From Nocardioides alkalitolerans DSM 16699 (lineage in GTDB: Bacteria > Actinomycetota > Actinomycetes > Propionibacteriales > Nocardioidaceae): 64,000 nt of DNA. This document shows, piece after piece, positions 42,619 through 51,975 of this stretch. The number at the start of each line of letters is the position of its first letter. Position 1 is the stretch's first letter. The stretch covers positions 908,562 through 972,561 of the forward strand of contig NZ_KE384533.1 in the NCBI RefSeq assembly GCF_000426525.1, in the 5' to 3' direction. Under the pieces are notes generated by a model that was given only the letters and a program-made list of their open reading frames with translations, ran no database searches and was not told the DNA's origin. A program made the translations under genes and the position numbers.

Positions 42619-44127
42619 GTGGATCTCTTCAGCAACCTCTCGCTCGGGCTCGAGACAGCCCTGCAGTGGGAGAACCTCCTGTTCTGCCTCGTCGGCGTCG
42701 CGCTGGGCACCGCGGTCGGCGTGCTCCCCGGCATCGGACCGACGGCGACGATCGCGATGCTCCTGCCGATCACCTTCACGTTCGACAGCCCGACCACCGC
42801 GCTCATCATGCTCGCCGGCATCTACTACGGCGCCCAGTACGGCGGGTCGACCACCGCGATCCTCATCAACCTGCCCGGGGAGTCGTCCTCGGCGGTGACC
42901 GCGATCGACGGCCACGAGATGGCCAAGCGCGGCCGCGCCGGGGTGGCGCTGGCCACCGCCGCCATCGGGTCGTTCGTCGCCGGGACCATCGCCACCCTCG
43001 TGCTCGCGGTCGCCGCTCCGCCGTTGGCCGAGGTGGCGCTCTCGTTCGGAGCGGCGGAGTACTTCGCACTCGTGGTGCTCGGGCTGGTGGTGTCGATCTC
43101 GCTCGCCCGCGGCTCGATCGTGAAGGCGCTCGCGATGATCGCTCTCGGCATCCTGCTCGGCACGGTCGGCCAGGACACCTACACGGGCCAACCGCGCTTC
43201 ACCTTCGGCATCCCCGAGCTGTTCTCGGGCGTCAGCTTCGTCGCCCTCGCGGTCGGTGTGTTCGGCATCGCCGAGATCATCCGCAACCTTCGTGACCCGC
43301 AGAGCCGGGGGGAGACCGTCTCGGGGGTCGACCGACTCATGCCCGGACGTGACGACTTCCGCCGCATGCGGGGGCCGGTCGGCCGCGGGACCGTCATCGG
43401 CTCGCTGCTCGGCATCCTGCCCGGCGGCGGTCACATCCTCGCGTCGTTCGCGTCGTACGCGACCGAGAAGAAGCTGTCGAAGAACCCCGGTGAGTTCGGC
43501 CGCGGAGCCATCGAGGGAGTGGCCGGGCCGGAGTCCGCCAACAACGCCGCCGCGCAGACCTCCTTCATCCCGCTGCTGACCCTCGGGATCCCGTCCAACC
43601 CCGTCATGGCCCTGATGATCGGTGCCTTCATCATCCAGGGGATCACGCCGGGCCCGAACGTGATCAACGACCAGCCGGCGCTGGTGTGGGGCCTGATCGT
43701 GTCGATGTTCATCGGCAACGCCCTGCTGGTCGCGCTGAACCTCCCCCTGATCGGGATCTGGGTCCGCATGCTGAAGACGCCCTACTGGATCCTCTTCCCG
43801 ACGATCGTCATCCTCGCCTCGACCGGCACCTACGCGGTGGGGCTGAACGCGTACCACGTCCTGATGATCGCCGTGTTCGGGCTCCTGGGGTTCGTCCTCA
43901 TCCAGTGCGGCTGCGAGCCGGCCCCGATCCTGCTCGGCTTCGTCCTCGGCCCGCTCCTGGAGGACAACTTCCGGCGCGCGATGCTCATCTCCCAGGGCGA
44001 TCCGAGCACGTTCCTGACGCGCCCGCTGTCCGCCTCGCTGCTCGCGGTGGCGCTGGCGGCCCTCGTCTTCTCCATCCTCCCGGCAGTGCGGCGCAAGCGC
44101 GACGTGGTCTTCGTCGAGGACGACTGA
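42619..44127 (+). CDS. tctA: Tripartite tricarboxylate transporter, large membrane subunit TctA
   Basis: A 502-residue permease with about 11-12 hydrophobic helices. The family motifs [20 protein letters not shown] (about 34-53), [20 protein letters not shown] and the second half's [21 protein letters not shown] and [25 protein letters not shown] are complete. GTG start with AGGAGG at 42608-42613. It forms the channel that accepts substrate from TctC using an ion gradient. Confidence 0.93.
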   Translation: MDLFSNLSLGLETALQWENLLFCLVGVALGTAVGVLPGIGPTATIAMLLPITFTFDSPTTALIMLAGIYYGAQYGGSTTAILINLPGESSSAVTAIDGHEMAKRGRAGVALATAAIGSFVAGTIATLVLAVAAPPLAEVALSFGAAEYFALVVLGLVVSISLARGSIVKALAMIALGILLGTVGQDTYTGQPRFTFGIPELFSGVSFVALAVGVFGIAEIIRNLRDPQSRGETVSGVDRLMPGRDDFRRMRGPVGRGTVIGSLLGILPGGGHILASFASYATEKKLSKNPGEFGRGAIEGVAGPESANNAAAQTSFIPLLTLGIPSNPVMALMIGAFIIQGITPGPNVINDQPALVWGLIVSMFIGNALLVALNLPLIGIWVRMLKTPYWILFPTIVILASTGTYAVGLNAYHVLMIAVFGLLGFVLIQCGCEPAPILLGFVLGPLLEDNFRRAMLISQGDPSTFLTRPLSASLLAVALAALVFSILPAVRRKRDVVFVEDD

Positions 44128-44205
44128 ACCGACTCCCCGCCGCCAGGTCCGCATCCGCCGCACCCGTCCGAGCAAGTCGCCGTCCCCAACAGCAGGAGAC
44201 CACCC

Positions 44206-44589
44206 ATGAGCATCCTCGTCGCCTACGTGCCGAACGAGACCGGAGAGCGCGTCCTCGAGACGGGGCTCCAGTACGCGGACCGGCTCGGCCTCACCGTCCA
44301 CGTCCTCAACGTGGTCAACGGTGAGGCCCCGGTGGAGGAGACCGCAGCCACCCCCGACCACCTCACCCACCTGAGGACGCGCCACGAAGGACTGCCGATC
44401 CCGATCGCCGTCGAGCAGCTCATGTCGCCGGACTCCGCCGAGGCGATCCTCGATCGAGCCACCGAGCTCGGCGCGCGGCTGGTCGTCATCGGGGTCCGGC
44501 GGCGTAGCGCTGTGGGCAAGCTCCTGCTCGGCAGCGTGTCGCAGAAGGTGATCCTGGGCGCCGAGGTGCCGGTGCTCGCGGTGAAGTAG
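44206..44589 (+). CDS. Universal stress protein, UspA family
   Basis: A 127-residue single-domain UspA protein. It starts with ILVAYVPNETGERVLETGLQYAD, ends with a beta strand VPVLAVK, and has the ATP motif GVRRRSAVGKLLLGSVSQKVI (G-2x-G-like with the usual GS). ATG with AGGAGA upstream. It lies 78 bp after tctA, and UspA genes are often found at the end of Tct operons, so co-transcription is likely. Confidence 0.88.
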   Translation: MSILVAYVPNETGERVLETGLQYADRLGLTVHVLNVVNGEAPVEETAATPDHLTHLRTRHEGLPIPIAVEQLMSPDSAEAILDRATELGARLVVIGVRRRSAVGKLLLGSVSQKVILGAEVPVLAVK

Positions 44590-44659
44590 GTCGGCGACGG
44601 AGGCGTAGGTGGGGACCCGCCGCGCGGGGTGGTTCCGCCGCCTCTGCCACGATCGGCCC

Positions 44660-45139
44660 ATGGACCTCAGCACCCGAACGCACTCCGAGTCGATCGTCGT
44701 CGACGCCTCGCCCGAGCAGGTCTACGCCGTCGTCTCCGACGTGACCCGCACCGGTGAGTGGTCGCCGATCTGCGAGGCGTGCTGGTGGGACGAGGGCGCC
44801 GGACCCGTCGAAGGCGCGTTCTTCACCGGTCGCAACGTCACCCCCGAGCGCACGTGGGAGACCCGGTCGCAGGTGACCGCCGCCCAGCCCGGCCGGCGCT
44901 TCGCGTGGTCGGTGGGGCCCGGGCGGGTCGAGTGGGCCTACGAGCTCGCCCCCACCGACGACGGGGTCGGCACGACCCTGACCGAGACGTGGGAGTTCCA
45001 CGCCGCCACCCAGGCGATGCTGGTCGAGCGCGACGGCGAGGAGGTCGCCGCCGGGCTGATCGAGCAGCGCACCCGGTGGGCGCACGAGGGCATCCCCGTC
45101 ACCCTCGCCGCGATCAAGAGCGTCGTCGAGGCCGGCTGA
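44660..45139 (+). CDS. SRPBCC-family lipid/polyketide-binding-like protein
   Basis: A 159-residue START-like (polyketide cyclase/dehydratase-like) protein with a helix-grip fold: SIVVDASPEQVYAVVSDVTRTGEWSPICE at the start, a middle RTWETRSQVTAAQPGRRFAWSVG and a C-terminal helix. The exact ligand is not visible. Start ATG at 44660; a CACGAT box 6 nt upstream could allow a leaderless transcript. The next gene starts 3 nt after its stop. Confidence 0.75.
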   Translation: MDLSTRTHSESIVVDASPEQVYAVVSDVTRTGEWSPICEACWWDEGAGPVEGAFFTGRNVTPERTWETRSQVTAAQPGRRFAWSVGPGRVEWAYELAPTDDGVGTTLTETWEFHAATQAMLVERDGEEVAAGLIEQRTRWAHEGIPVTLAAIKSVVEAG

Positions 45140-45142
45140 GCC

Positions 45143-45910
45143 GTGCCGTACTTCGACCGCCTCGACGCCACGGTCTTCCGCCCCACCGAGCACGTCGGCG
45201 GTGCCTGGAGCCTCGACGAGCAGCACATCGCGCCCGCCCTCGGCCTGCTCGCGCACGCCGTCGAGACCGACCGCGACCGCCGTCGCGACGACGGCCTCGT
45301 CCTCGCGCGCCTCTCGTACGACATCCTCGGGACCGTCCCGATGGAGGCGGTCGAGGTCGCGGTCGACGTCCGCCGCGCCGGGCGCACCATCGAGCTCGTC
45401 GAGGCCACGCTGACCCACGGCGGCCGCGCGGTCGTCGTGCTGCGGGCCTGGCTGATGCAGCCGCGCGACACGACGGCCGTCGCGGGTACGGCGCAGCCGG
45501 CCCTGCCTGCGCCGGAGGCGACCCCGGCCTGGGACCCCACCACCGTCTGGCCCGGCGGGTTCATCGCGTCGGTCGAGCTGCGGCGCACCCAGCAGGAGCC
45601 GGGGCGGGCGGCGTTCTGGGTGCGCTCCGAGGTGCCGCTGCTCGACGAGCCGGTCAGCCCGACCGCCCGTGCCGCCGGCCTGCTCGACATCGCGAACGGG
45701 ATGACGGTGCGGGAGGCCCCCGGTGAGGTCGCCTTCCCGAACGTCGACCTCACCGCCCACCTCCACCGCGCGCCGGTCGGCGGTTGGCTGGGGTTCGACA
45801 CGACCGTCTCGTTCGGCCCGACCGGGCTCGGCCTGACGAGCTCGGTGCTCCACGACGTCGAGGGTCCGTTCGGCAGCCTCGCCCAGGCCCTGACGGTGCG
45901 GCCACGATGA
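45143..45910 (+). CDS. Acyl-CoA thioesterase-like double-hotdog protein
   Basis: A 255-residue protein resembling TesB-type double-hotdog thioesterases of actinomycetes: a first half (ATVFRPTEHVGGAWSLDEQHIAPALGLLAHAVE, LARLSYDILGTVPMEAVEVAVDVRRAGRTIELVEATL) and a second half with a related strand order (FPNVDLTAHLHRAPVGGWLGFDTTVSFG). It would hydrolyse CoA thioesters in the cytoplasm. GTG start. The substrate is unknown, and the SRPBCC gene just before could bind related lipids. Confidence 0.75.
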   Translation: MPYFDRLDATVFRPTEHVGGAWSLDEQHIAPALGLLAHAVETDRDRRRDDGLVLARLSYDILGTVPMEAVEVAVDVRRAGRTIELVEATLTHGGRAVVVLRAWLMQPRDTTAVAGTAQPALPAPEATPAWDPTTVWPGGFIASVELRRTQQEPGRAAFWVRSEVPLLDEPVSPTARAAGLLDIANGMTVREAPGEVAFPNVDLTAHLHRAPVGGWLGFDTTVSFGPTGLGLTSSVLHDVEGPFGSLAQALTVRPR

Positions 45911-46161
45911 GCGCCGAGGAGCCGCGCGACCTGGCGCCGCTCTGGACCGCGATCGCTCTCGTCGCCACGTTCCTCGCGCTCGGCGGGAGCGTCACCGGGT
46001 CGGCGACCTTCGGCGCGGGCGTGCTCGTCGGCCTGGTCGCCGGCGCCGCGGCCCTGCTCAGCGAGGACCTCTCGCGCCCCCTGCGTACGACGGCCCTCGC
46101 CGCCGTCGGCACGTGCGGCGTGCTGTTCGTGATCGCGATCGGGAAGACGGTCGCGGGCTAG
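45907..46161 (+). CDS. Small two-helix membrane protein
   Basis: An 84-residue protein with two or three hydrophobic stretches (PLWTAIALVATFLALGG, TFGAGVLVGLVAGAAALL, LAAVGTCGVLFVIAIG). ATG overlaps the upstream stop (ATGA), so it is made with the thioesterase-like gene. I do not recognise a family. Confidence 0.65.
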   Translation: MSAEEPRDLAPLWTAIALVATFLALGGSVTGSATFGAGVLVGLVAGAAALLSEDLSRPLRTTALAAVGTCGVLFVIAIGKTVAG

Positions 46162-46202
46162 ACCGGCCTCAGATCGCGTCCGCGGCGGACGATCGGCACC
46201 CC

Positions 46203-47084
46203 ATGCAGGGGGAGCAGCTGGTCGTGAACAGGTGGCGTCGGTACGGGAAGGACCGGCTCTACGTCGAGGACCACGCCGGCGTGAAGGTCGGGTGGTGGGA
46301 CCTGGTCGCCGACGACGGGCATCCCGAGGCTCCGGAGCACGCGGCGGTGCTGGCCGCGGCCGTCGAGCGCTGGCGTACGGCGAACGCTCCCGACCCTGCG
46401 GCGGCACGGGTGCCGCCTCGCGCACCCGGCTGCCCGGCCGCGCCCGACCCCGAGCCCGCCCGACCCTGGATCGACCTGGCCACCAACGTCGCCGGTGCGG
46501 AGGCGCGGGAACGGGCCGTCGCCGCCCGCGACGCGGCACCCGTGAAGACCCTGCTCGCGCGGGCCCTGCGGGTGCACACCGACGAGCGCGCGTGGCGGAT
46601 CGGCGCGGACGGCGAGAAGAAGGTCGGGGTGCAGCTGGAGAAGACGGCGGCGGAGGACCCGCGGTGGCGGTACCTCCACGCGATCCCCGTGGGCCGTCGT
46701 GGCGCCGACGTCGACCACCTGGTCGTGGGGCCGGGCGGCGTCTTCACCCTCAACACGAAGCACCACCCGGGAGCCACGATCTGGGTCGGCGGCACCACGT
46801 TCCTGGTCAACGGGGTGAAGCATCCCTACGTGCGCAACAGCCGTCACGAGGCGGCCCGTGCGGGCACGCTCCTCTCCGCGGCGCTGGGCGAGCCGGTCCA
46901 CGTCGAGGGCGTCCTCGTCCCCGTCAACGCCGCCGACGTCGTGGTGCGGGGTCGGCCGGACGGTGTCCACGTCGTGCCCCGGATGCAGCTCCGACGTTTC
47001 CTGCTCCGCCTCGGGCCGGTGCTGGCAGACGCACAGGTCGACGCGCTGTACGACGTGGCCCGGCGCTCGTCGACCTGGCGGTGA
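46203..47084 (+). CDS. NERD-domain nuclease-related protein
   Basis: A 293-residue protein. The C-terminal half is a NERD (nuclease-related) domain of restriction-endonuclease fold: GADGEKKVGVQLEK (Glu), RGADVDHLVVGPGGVFTLNTKHHPGA (Asp and the Lys of the D-ExK-like core). The N-terminal 100 residues include a WWDLVADDGHPEA segment and a Pro-rich linker. Such proteins can cut DNA or RNA or be inactive. Short spacer to the hairpin at 47099-47162. Confidence 0.8.
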   Translation: MQGEQLVVNRWRRYGKDRLYVEDHAGVKVGWWDLVADDGHPEAPEHAAVLAAAVERWRTANAPDPAAARVPPRAPGCPAAPDPEPARPWIDLATNVAGAEARERAVAARDAAPVKTLLARALRVHTDERAWRIGADGEKKVGVQLEKTAAEDPRWRYLHAIPVGRRGADVDHLVVGPGGVFTLNTKHHPGATIWVGGTTFLVNGVKHPYVRNSRHEAARAGTLLSAALGEPVHVEGVLVPVNAADVVVRGRPDGVHVVPRMQLRRFLLRLGPVLADAQVDALYDVARRSSTWR

Positions 47085-47098
47085 GCCGGACCCCGACG

Positions 47099-47162
47099 CA
47101 CGACAGGGCCGGCGCGTACGTGCGGGCGGCGGGCCCGCGTCGTACGCACCGACCCTGTCGTG
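47099..47162. terminator. Bidirectional terminator, NERD / BCCT
   Basis: CACGACAGGGCCGGCGCGTA and its near-complement (47141-47162) form a long stem with two mismatches and a 20-nt loop between convergent genes. Confidence 0.75.
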
Positions 47163-47175
47163 TCGGAGCCGGGGA

Positions 47176-48882
47176 TCAGTCCTTGAGCGTCACGCTGTCG
47201 GAGTTCTTCAGCACGGTCTCGACGCGGGAGTCGACCTGGTCGCCGAAGTGGTCGTCGAAGTTGTCGACGAGCTCGGTGGTGACGGTGTCGCCGACCTCCT
47301 CGGTGAGGACGCGACGGCGGGCCTTGAGGTTGAGGCGCTGGATCTCGCGGTGCTCGGCCTTGAACTCCTTGTACATCGCGAAGCACATCGCCAGCATGAT
47401 GATGCTGAACGGCACCGCCGTGAGGATGGCGCCGGTCTGCAACGCGCCCAGTCCGCCGGCGAGCAGGAGACCGATGGCGACGGCGCCCTCGATGCACGAC
47501 CAGAGGACGCGGCTCCAGGTGGGCGGGTTCGGGTCGCCGCCGGAGGCGAGCATGTCGACCACGAGCGAGCCGGAGTCCGACGACGTCACGAAGAAGATCG
47601 TGATGAGCAGGATCGCGACGCCGGAGAGGAACGCCCCGGCCGGGAGGTCGCCGATGAGGGTGAAGAGCACGCTCTCGCTGGTGACGGAACCGTCGTCGTT
47701 CGTGAGGCCGCCCTCGCCGAAGATCTGGCGGTGGAGCGCGCTGCCGCCGAGGATCGAGAACCAGACCGCCGAGACCAGCGTGGGCACGAGCAGCACGCCG
47801 AAGACGAACTCACGCACGGTGCGGCCGCGCGAGATGCGCGCGATGAAGAGCCCGACGAACGGGGCCCACGACATCCACCAGCCCCAGTAGAAGGTGGTCC
47901 ACGCGCCCTGCCAGGCCTCGCCCTCGGCGCCGAAGAACGCGGTGGTGTCGAAGCTGAGCGGGATGATCTGGAAGAGGTAGCCGCCGATGTTCTCGACGAA
48001 GCCGCGCAGGATGAACAGCGTCGGGCCGAGGACCAGCAGCACCAGCGCGAAGACGGCCGCCAGCGACAGGTTGATGTTCGAGAGGAACTTGATGCCCTTG
48101 TCGAGGCCGGAGACGACCGAGATGGTGGCGATCAGGGTGATGCCGATGATGAGGCCGACCTGCAGCGGGTCGGTCGTCTCCTCGACGACGCCGAGGCTGA
48201 CGAGTCCGGCGGAGATCTGCGAGACGCCGAGGCCGAGCGACGTGGCGACACCGGCGACGGTGCCGACGATCGCGACGACGTCGATCGCGTCGCCGAGACC
48301 GCCCTTCACCCGGTCGCCGAGCAGCGGCTCGAGCGTCCAGCGCAGCGAGATCGAGCGGCCGCGACGGTGGATCGCGTACGCCAGCGCCAGCCCGACCACC
48401 ACGTAGATCGCCCACGCGTGGAGGCCCCAGTGCAGGAACGTCTGGGCCATCGCCTGGTGCGCGAGCTCGGAGTCGTCACCGGTCACGCCCGGCTTCGGGT
48501 TCGAGTAGAAGTTCAGCGGCTCGGCGGCGCCCCAGAACACGAGCCCGATGCCCATGCCCGCGGCGAACAGCATCACGAACCACTGCACGAAGCCGTAGTC
48601 GGCCTTCTCGTCGTCGGGTCCGAGGCGGATGTCGCCGAACCGGCCCGCGCCCACCCAGATCGAGAACACGACGAAGCCGGCCACGATGAGCGTGTAGTAC
48701 CAGCCCAGCGTGCCGATCACGTTCTCCTGCACGGCTGCGACGGCGTCACCGGTCGTGTTCGGGAAGACCATGCTCACCACGACCACCACGACCAGGATCG
48801 CGAGCGCCGGGTAGAAGACGGTGGGTTTGATCCCGTGCTTGTGGGGGGTCGCTGTACCGCTCTCGGGTGCGGCTGAACTCAT
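47176..48882 (-). CDS. BCCT-family betaine/carnitine/choline transporter
   Basis: A 568-residue membrane transporter with about 12 helices. The family Trp motif GWWMSWAPFVGLFIARISRGRT is seen in helix 8 and MGIGLVFWGAAEPL in helix 3, which includes the Gly-rich stretch of Na+-coupled members. A long acidic C-tail (about 40 residues) could sense osmotic stress. It imports osmoprotectants or choline. ATG at 48882 is preferred to the GTG at 48909 because GGAGAGG lies 8 nt before it. Upstream is a promoter region of 169 bp to the divergent GlsB gene. Confidence 0.9.
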   Translation of the reverse strand: MSSAAPESGTATPHKHGIKPTVFYPALAILVVVVVVSMVFPNTTGDAVAAVQENVIGTLGWYYTLIVAGFVVFSIWVGAGRFGDIRLGPDDEKADYGFVQWFVMLFAAGMGIGLVFWGAAEPLNFYSNPKPGVTGDDSELAHQAMAQTFLHWGLHAWAIYVVVGLALAYAIHRRGRSISLRWTLEPLLGDRVKGGLGDAIDVVAIVGTVAGVATSLGLGVSQISAGLVSLGVVEETTDPLQVGLIIGITLIATISVVSGLDKGIKFLSNINLSLAAVFALVLLVLGPTLFILRGFVENIGGYLFQIIPLSFDTTAFFGAEGEAWQGAWTTFYWGWWMSWAPFVGLFIARISRGRTVREFVFGVLLVPTLVSAVWFSILGGSALHRQIFGEGGLTNDDGSVTSESVLFTLIGDLPAGAFLSGVAILLITIFFVTSSDSGSLVVDMLASGGDPNPPTWSRVLWSCIEGAVAIGLLLAGGLGALQTGAILTAVPFSIIMLAMCFAMYKEFKAEHREIQRLNLKARRRVLTEEVGDTVTTELVDNFDDHFGDQVDSRVETVLKNSDSVTLKD

Positions 48883-49039
48883 GGCCTCGGCCTCTCCAGA
48901 TGTGGACACGATCGTCCACTGAAGCGGTCGGAGGAGGGGGCGTCAAAAGGTGTGGGAGCCCCTCCCCACGGGCTGTGGGGAGCGTCGCCCACGTGCGCAG
49001 AACGGCCCGCGAAGAAGCGGTGAACGGCAGACACGGGGG

Positions 49040-49045
49040 TACCGT
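49040..49045 (+). promoter_or_regulatory. -10 box of the GlsB gene
   Basis: TACCGT, 6 nt before the ATG at 49052. A 16-nt hairpin stem (CTCCCCAC/GTGGGGAG) also lies at 48962-48982 in the shared upstream region. Confidence 0.5.
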
Positions 49046-49051
49046 CGATGT

Positions 49052-49318
49052 ATGGGAATCATCGGTTTCATCGTTTTCGGTCTCTTCGTCGGCGTGGTGG
49101 CACGCCTCATCAAGCCCGGTAAGCAGAACCTCGGTCTGCTGGGCACGCTCGTCCTCGGCGTCATCGGCTCGCTCATCGGTGGCGTCGTCGCCACCCTCAT
49201 CGGCAGCGGTGACTTCGGCGAGCTGAACATCATCGGCGGCATCGTCGCGATCATCGCGGCCGTCCTGCTCGTCGGTGTCGTCGAGGCCTTCATGGGCAAG
49301 AACAAGTCGACCGTCTGA
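49052..49318 (+). CDS. GlsB/YeaQ/YmgE-family stress-response membrane protein
   Basis: An 88-residue small membrane protein: MGIIGFIVFGLFVGVVARLIKPG, then a Gly-rich helix LLGTLVLGVIGSLIGGVVATLIG and IIGGIVAIIAAVLLVGVVEAFMG. The length and pattern match the YeaQ family. A stable hairpin terminator follows 15 nt after the stop. Start 49052 fits a leaderless transcript; the frame open further upstream would read through the promoter. Confidence 0.85.
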   Translation: MGIIGFIVFGLFVGVVARLIKPGKQNLGLLGTLVLGVIGSLIGGVVATLIGSGDFGELNIIGGIVAIIAAVLLVGVVEAFMGKNKSTV

Positions 49319-49332
49319 CGCACGGCGTCGCC

Positions 49333-49368
49333 GAGGACCCCCACAGCCCCCGGGCTGTGGGGGTCCTC
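49333..49368 (+). terminator. Terminator after the GlsB gene
   Basis: GAGGACCCCCACAGCCC and its perfect complement form a stem of up to 17 bp. Confidence 0.8.
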
Positions 49369-49473
49369 GTACGTCGGGGCCCTCCGCGCCCGAGCCGTTC
49401 GCGGTAGGCGGCACCCGTCCGCCGTACAGCCGCCCCGGCGGACCCCGACAGCGACGGTGTCAGGATGGGGGGC

Positions 49474-50361
49474 ATGACCTGGTTCACCTCGCCCGCCGAC
49501 GCCACCGCCCGTCTCGGCGCCGCGGGCTACCTCGCCGACGAGGCGACCGCCACGACGGCGTTCCTCGCCGGTGCGCTCGAGAAGCCGCTGCTCGTCGAGG
49601 GCCCGGCCGGGGTCGGAAAGACCGAGCTCGCGAAGAGCGTCGCGCGTGCCGCAGGGGCCGACCTCGTGCGCCTGCAGTGCTACGAGGGCCTCGACGAGGC
49701 GCGGGCGCTCTACGAGTGGAACTACTCCAAGCAGCTGCTGCGGATCCAGGCGGCGCGGGCCGGTGAGGTCGACACCGGTGCCGACGGCAGCGCCTGGCAG
49801 CGCACCCACGACGACATCTTCACCGAGGAGTTCCTCCTCACCCGTCCCCTGCTCACCGCGATCAGCCGCGAGGAGCCGACGGTCCTGCTCATCGACGAGG
49901 TCGACAAGACCGACGTCGAGGTCGAGGGCCTGCTCCTCGAGGTGCTGAGCGACTTCCAGGTCACGATCCCCGAGCTCGGCACCGTCACCGCGACGCGCCG
50001 GCCCTTCGTGGTGCTCACCTCGAACGCCGCGCGCGAGCTCTCGGAGGCGTTGAAGCGGCGCTGCCTCTACCTCCACCTCGACTATCCCGACGCCGAGCGC
50101 GAGCGCGAGATCGTCACCGCCCAGGTGCCCGAGCTCGACGACGCCGTGGCCCGCCAGCTGGTGGAGACCGTCGTGCGGCTGCGCGGGCTCGAGCTGAAGA
50201 AGGCGCCCTCGATCGCCGAGTCGATCGACTGGGCGCGCACCCTGGTCGCCCTCGAGATCAAGGAGCTCGACCAGGCCGCCATCACCGCCACCCTCGGCGC
50301 GGTGCTCAAGCACGCGACGGACCAGGCGCGCGCGGTCCGCGAGCTCCGGCTCCGGGCCTGA
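49474..50361 (+). CDS. MoxR-type AAA ATPase
   Basis: A 295-residue AAA ATPase with Walker A GPAGVGKTELAKSVA (about 43-57), Walker B VLLIDEVDK and sensor 1 SNAARELSEALKRRCLYLHL, including the arginine finger region. It works with the VWA protein after it, likely to insert a metal cofactor or remodel a target complex. ATG at 49474 or 49465; a CAGGAT box 7 nt before 49474 fits a leaderless start. It lies 5 bp before the VWA gene. Confidence 0.85.
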   Translation: MTWFTSPADATARLGAAGYLADEATATTAFLAGALEKPLLVEGPAGVGKTELAKSVARAAGADLVRLQCYEGLDEARALYEWNYSKQLLRIQAARAGEVDTGADGSAWQRTHDDIFTEEFLLTRPLLTAISREEPTVLLIDEVDKTDVEVEGLLLEVLSDFQVTIPELGTVTATRRPFVVLTSNAARELSEALKRRCLYLHLDYPDAEREREIVTAQVPELDDAVARQLVETVVRLRGLELKKAPSIAESIDWARTLVALEIKELDQAAITATLGAVLKHATDQARAVRELRLRA

Positions 50362-50366
50362 GCGTC

Positions 50367-51881
50367 GTGACCGACGCGGGTACGGCGGACGAGGCCGGCG
50401 ACGGCTCGTCCCCCGACGGCGCGCCCGGCCGCAGCGGGCTGGTCGACCGTCACATCGCGTTCGTCGAGGCGCTCCGGAGCGCCGGGCTGCCGGTGTCGCT
50501 CGCCGAGGGGCTCGACGCGGTCGGCGCCCTCACCCACCTCGAGTGGACCGACCGGTCCGTCGTCCGGGCGGGGTACGCCGCGACGCTGGTGAAGAAGTCC
50601 TCGCAGCGGCCGACGTTCGACGCGCTCTTCGACCTCTTCTTCCCGCGTCTCGTGGGGGAGGGGTCCACCACGCTGGACCCGGACGCCGAGGACCCGGCCG
50701 CCGGCCGTGCCACCGACACCGCCCGTGACGGCGCCGAGGCGCTCGAGGCCTTCCGCGACCAGCTGCAGGAGCAGCTCGTGGGTGCGGCGGGGGAGGGCGA
50801 CCCGGCGGACGGGGGCGAGGGCGCCTCCGAGGAGACGCTGCGCCGGCTCGCCGCCGAGGCCGTCGGTCGCTTCGGCGCGATGCCCGGTCGCACCCCCGGC
50901 CAGACCGCGTTCTCGGCGTACCAGGCCCTGCGCCGCGTCGCCCCCGCCGAGCTGACCGGACGCGTCGTCGACGGGCTGCTCGCCGCCGGGGACTCCGACG
51001 CGATGGAGCCGGGCATGCGCGCGTACGCCGAACGCCGCGCCGCCCGCGGGATCGGCGCCTTCACGCGCATGGTCGAGGACGACGCCCGCCGCCGGATCGC
51101 CGAGCGCAAGTCGCCCGAGCACGTCGCCGACGTGGCCGTGCGCCCCGCGATCGACCGGGTCGCGTTCACCTCCGCCCGGCGCGACGACCTCGAGGAGATG
51201 CGTCGCCAGATCGCCCCGCTGGCCCGGCGGCTCGCGACCCGCCTGGCGAAGCAGCGGGCGACGAACGGGCGCGGCCCGCTCGACTTCCGCCGTACGGTGC
51301 GCGCCTCGATGTCGACCGGCGGCGTCCCGATCACGACGCGGCACCGCCCGAAGCGCCCGCACCGCACGGACCTCGTCGTGCTGTGCGACGTCAGCGGCTC
51401 GGTGGCGCACTTCGCCCAGTTCACGCTGCTGCTCACCTACGCGCTGCGGGAGCACTTCGGCCGGCTCCGCGCGTTCACCTTCGTCGACCGCACCACCGAG
51501 GTCACCGCGGTGCTGCGCCCCGGCCGCGACCCCGTGGAGGTGATGGAGGAGCTGGCCGCGAGCATCCAGCACGCCGCGATGACGGGCCGCACCAGCTACG
51601 GCTCGGCGTTCCGCACGTTCCGCGAGCAGTACGCCGACGCGCTCGGCCCGGCCTCGTCGCTGCTGGTGCTCGGCGACGCGCGGAGCAACTACTCCGACCT
51701 CGCCCTGGACGACCTGCGGGCGATGACGAACGGGATCCGCGGCGCCTGGTGGCTCAACCCCGAGCACCCGCGCCACTGGGACACGGGCGACTCGGCGGCG
51801 TCGAGGTACGCGGCGGTCGTGCCGATGGTCGAGTGCCGCAACCTCGCCCAGCTCGGGGAGTTCGTGCAGAAGGTGCTGTAG
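50367..51881 (+). CDS. VWA-domain protein, CoxE-like
   Basis: A 504-residue protein with a C-terminal von Willebrand A domain. The MIDAS motif is DLVVLCDVSGSVAHFAQFTLLL (about 333-354). The N-terminal half has mostly helical segments with a low-complexity acidic patch (about 95-165). MoxR/VWA pairs act as chaperones for a specific enzyme complex; the partner complex is not in view. GTG start, 5 nt after the MoxR stop. Confidence 0.85.
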   Translation: MTDAGTADEAGDGSSPDGAPGRSGLVDRHIAFVEALRSAGLPVSLAEGLDAVGALTHLEWTDRSVVRAGYAATLVKKSSQRPTFDALFDLFFPRLVGEGSTTLDPDAEDPAAGRATDTARDGAEALEAFRDQLQEQLVGAAGEGDPADGGEGASEETLRRLAAEAVGRFGAMPGRTPGQTAFSAYQALRRVAPAELTGRVVDGLLAAGDSDAMEPGMRAYAERRAARGIGAFTRMVEDDARRRIAERKSPEHVADVAVRPAIDRVAFTSARRDDLEEMRRQIAPLARRLATRLAKQRATNGRGPLDFRRTVRASMSTGGVPITTRHRPKRPHRTDLVVLCDVSGSVAHFAQFTLLLTYALREHFGRLRAFTFVDRTTEVTAVLRPGRDPVEVMEELAASIQHAAMTGRTSYGSAFRTFREQYADALGPASSLLVLGDARSNYSDLALDDLRAMTNGIRGAWWLNPEHPRHWDTGDSAASRYAAVVPMVECRNLAQLGEFVQKVL

Positions 51882-51975
51882 GGCGGGTGGTGGCCGTGCC
51901 GGCCCCGGTCGCCGCGGCGCCCGGGGCCGCTCCCCGTCCTGGCCCCAGCCCGCACTCCGTCAGATCGGCGGACCC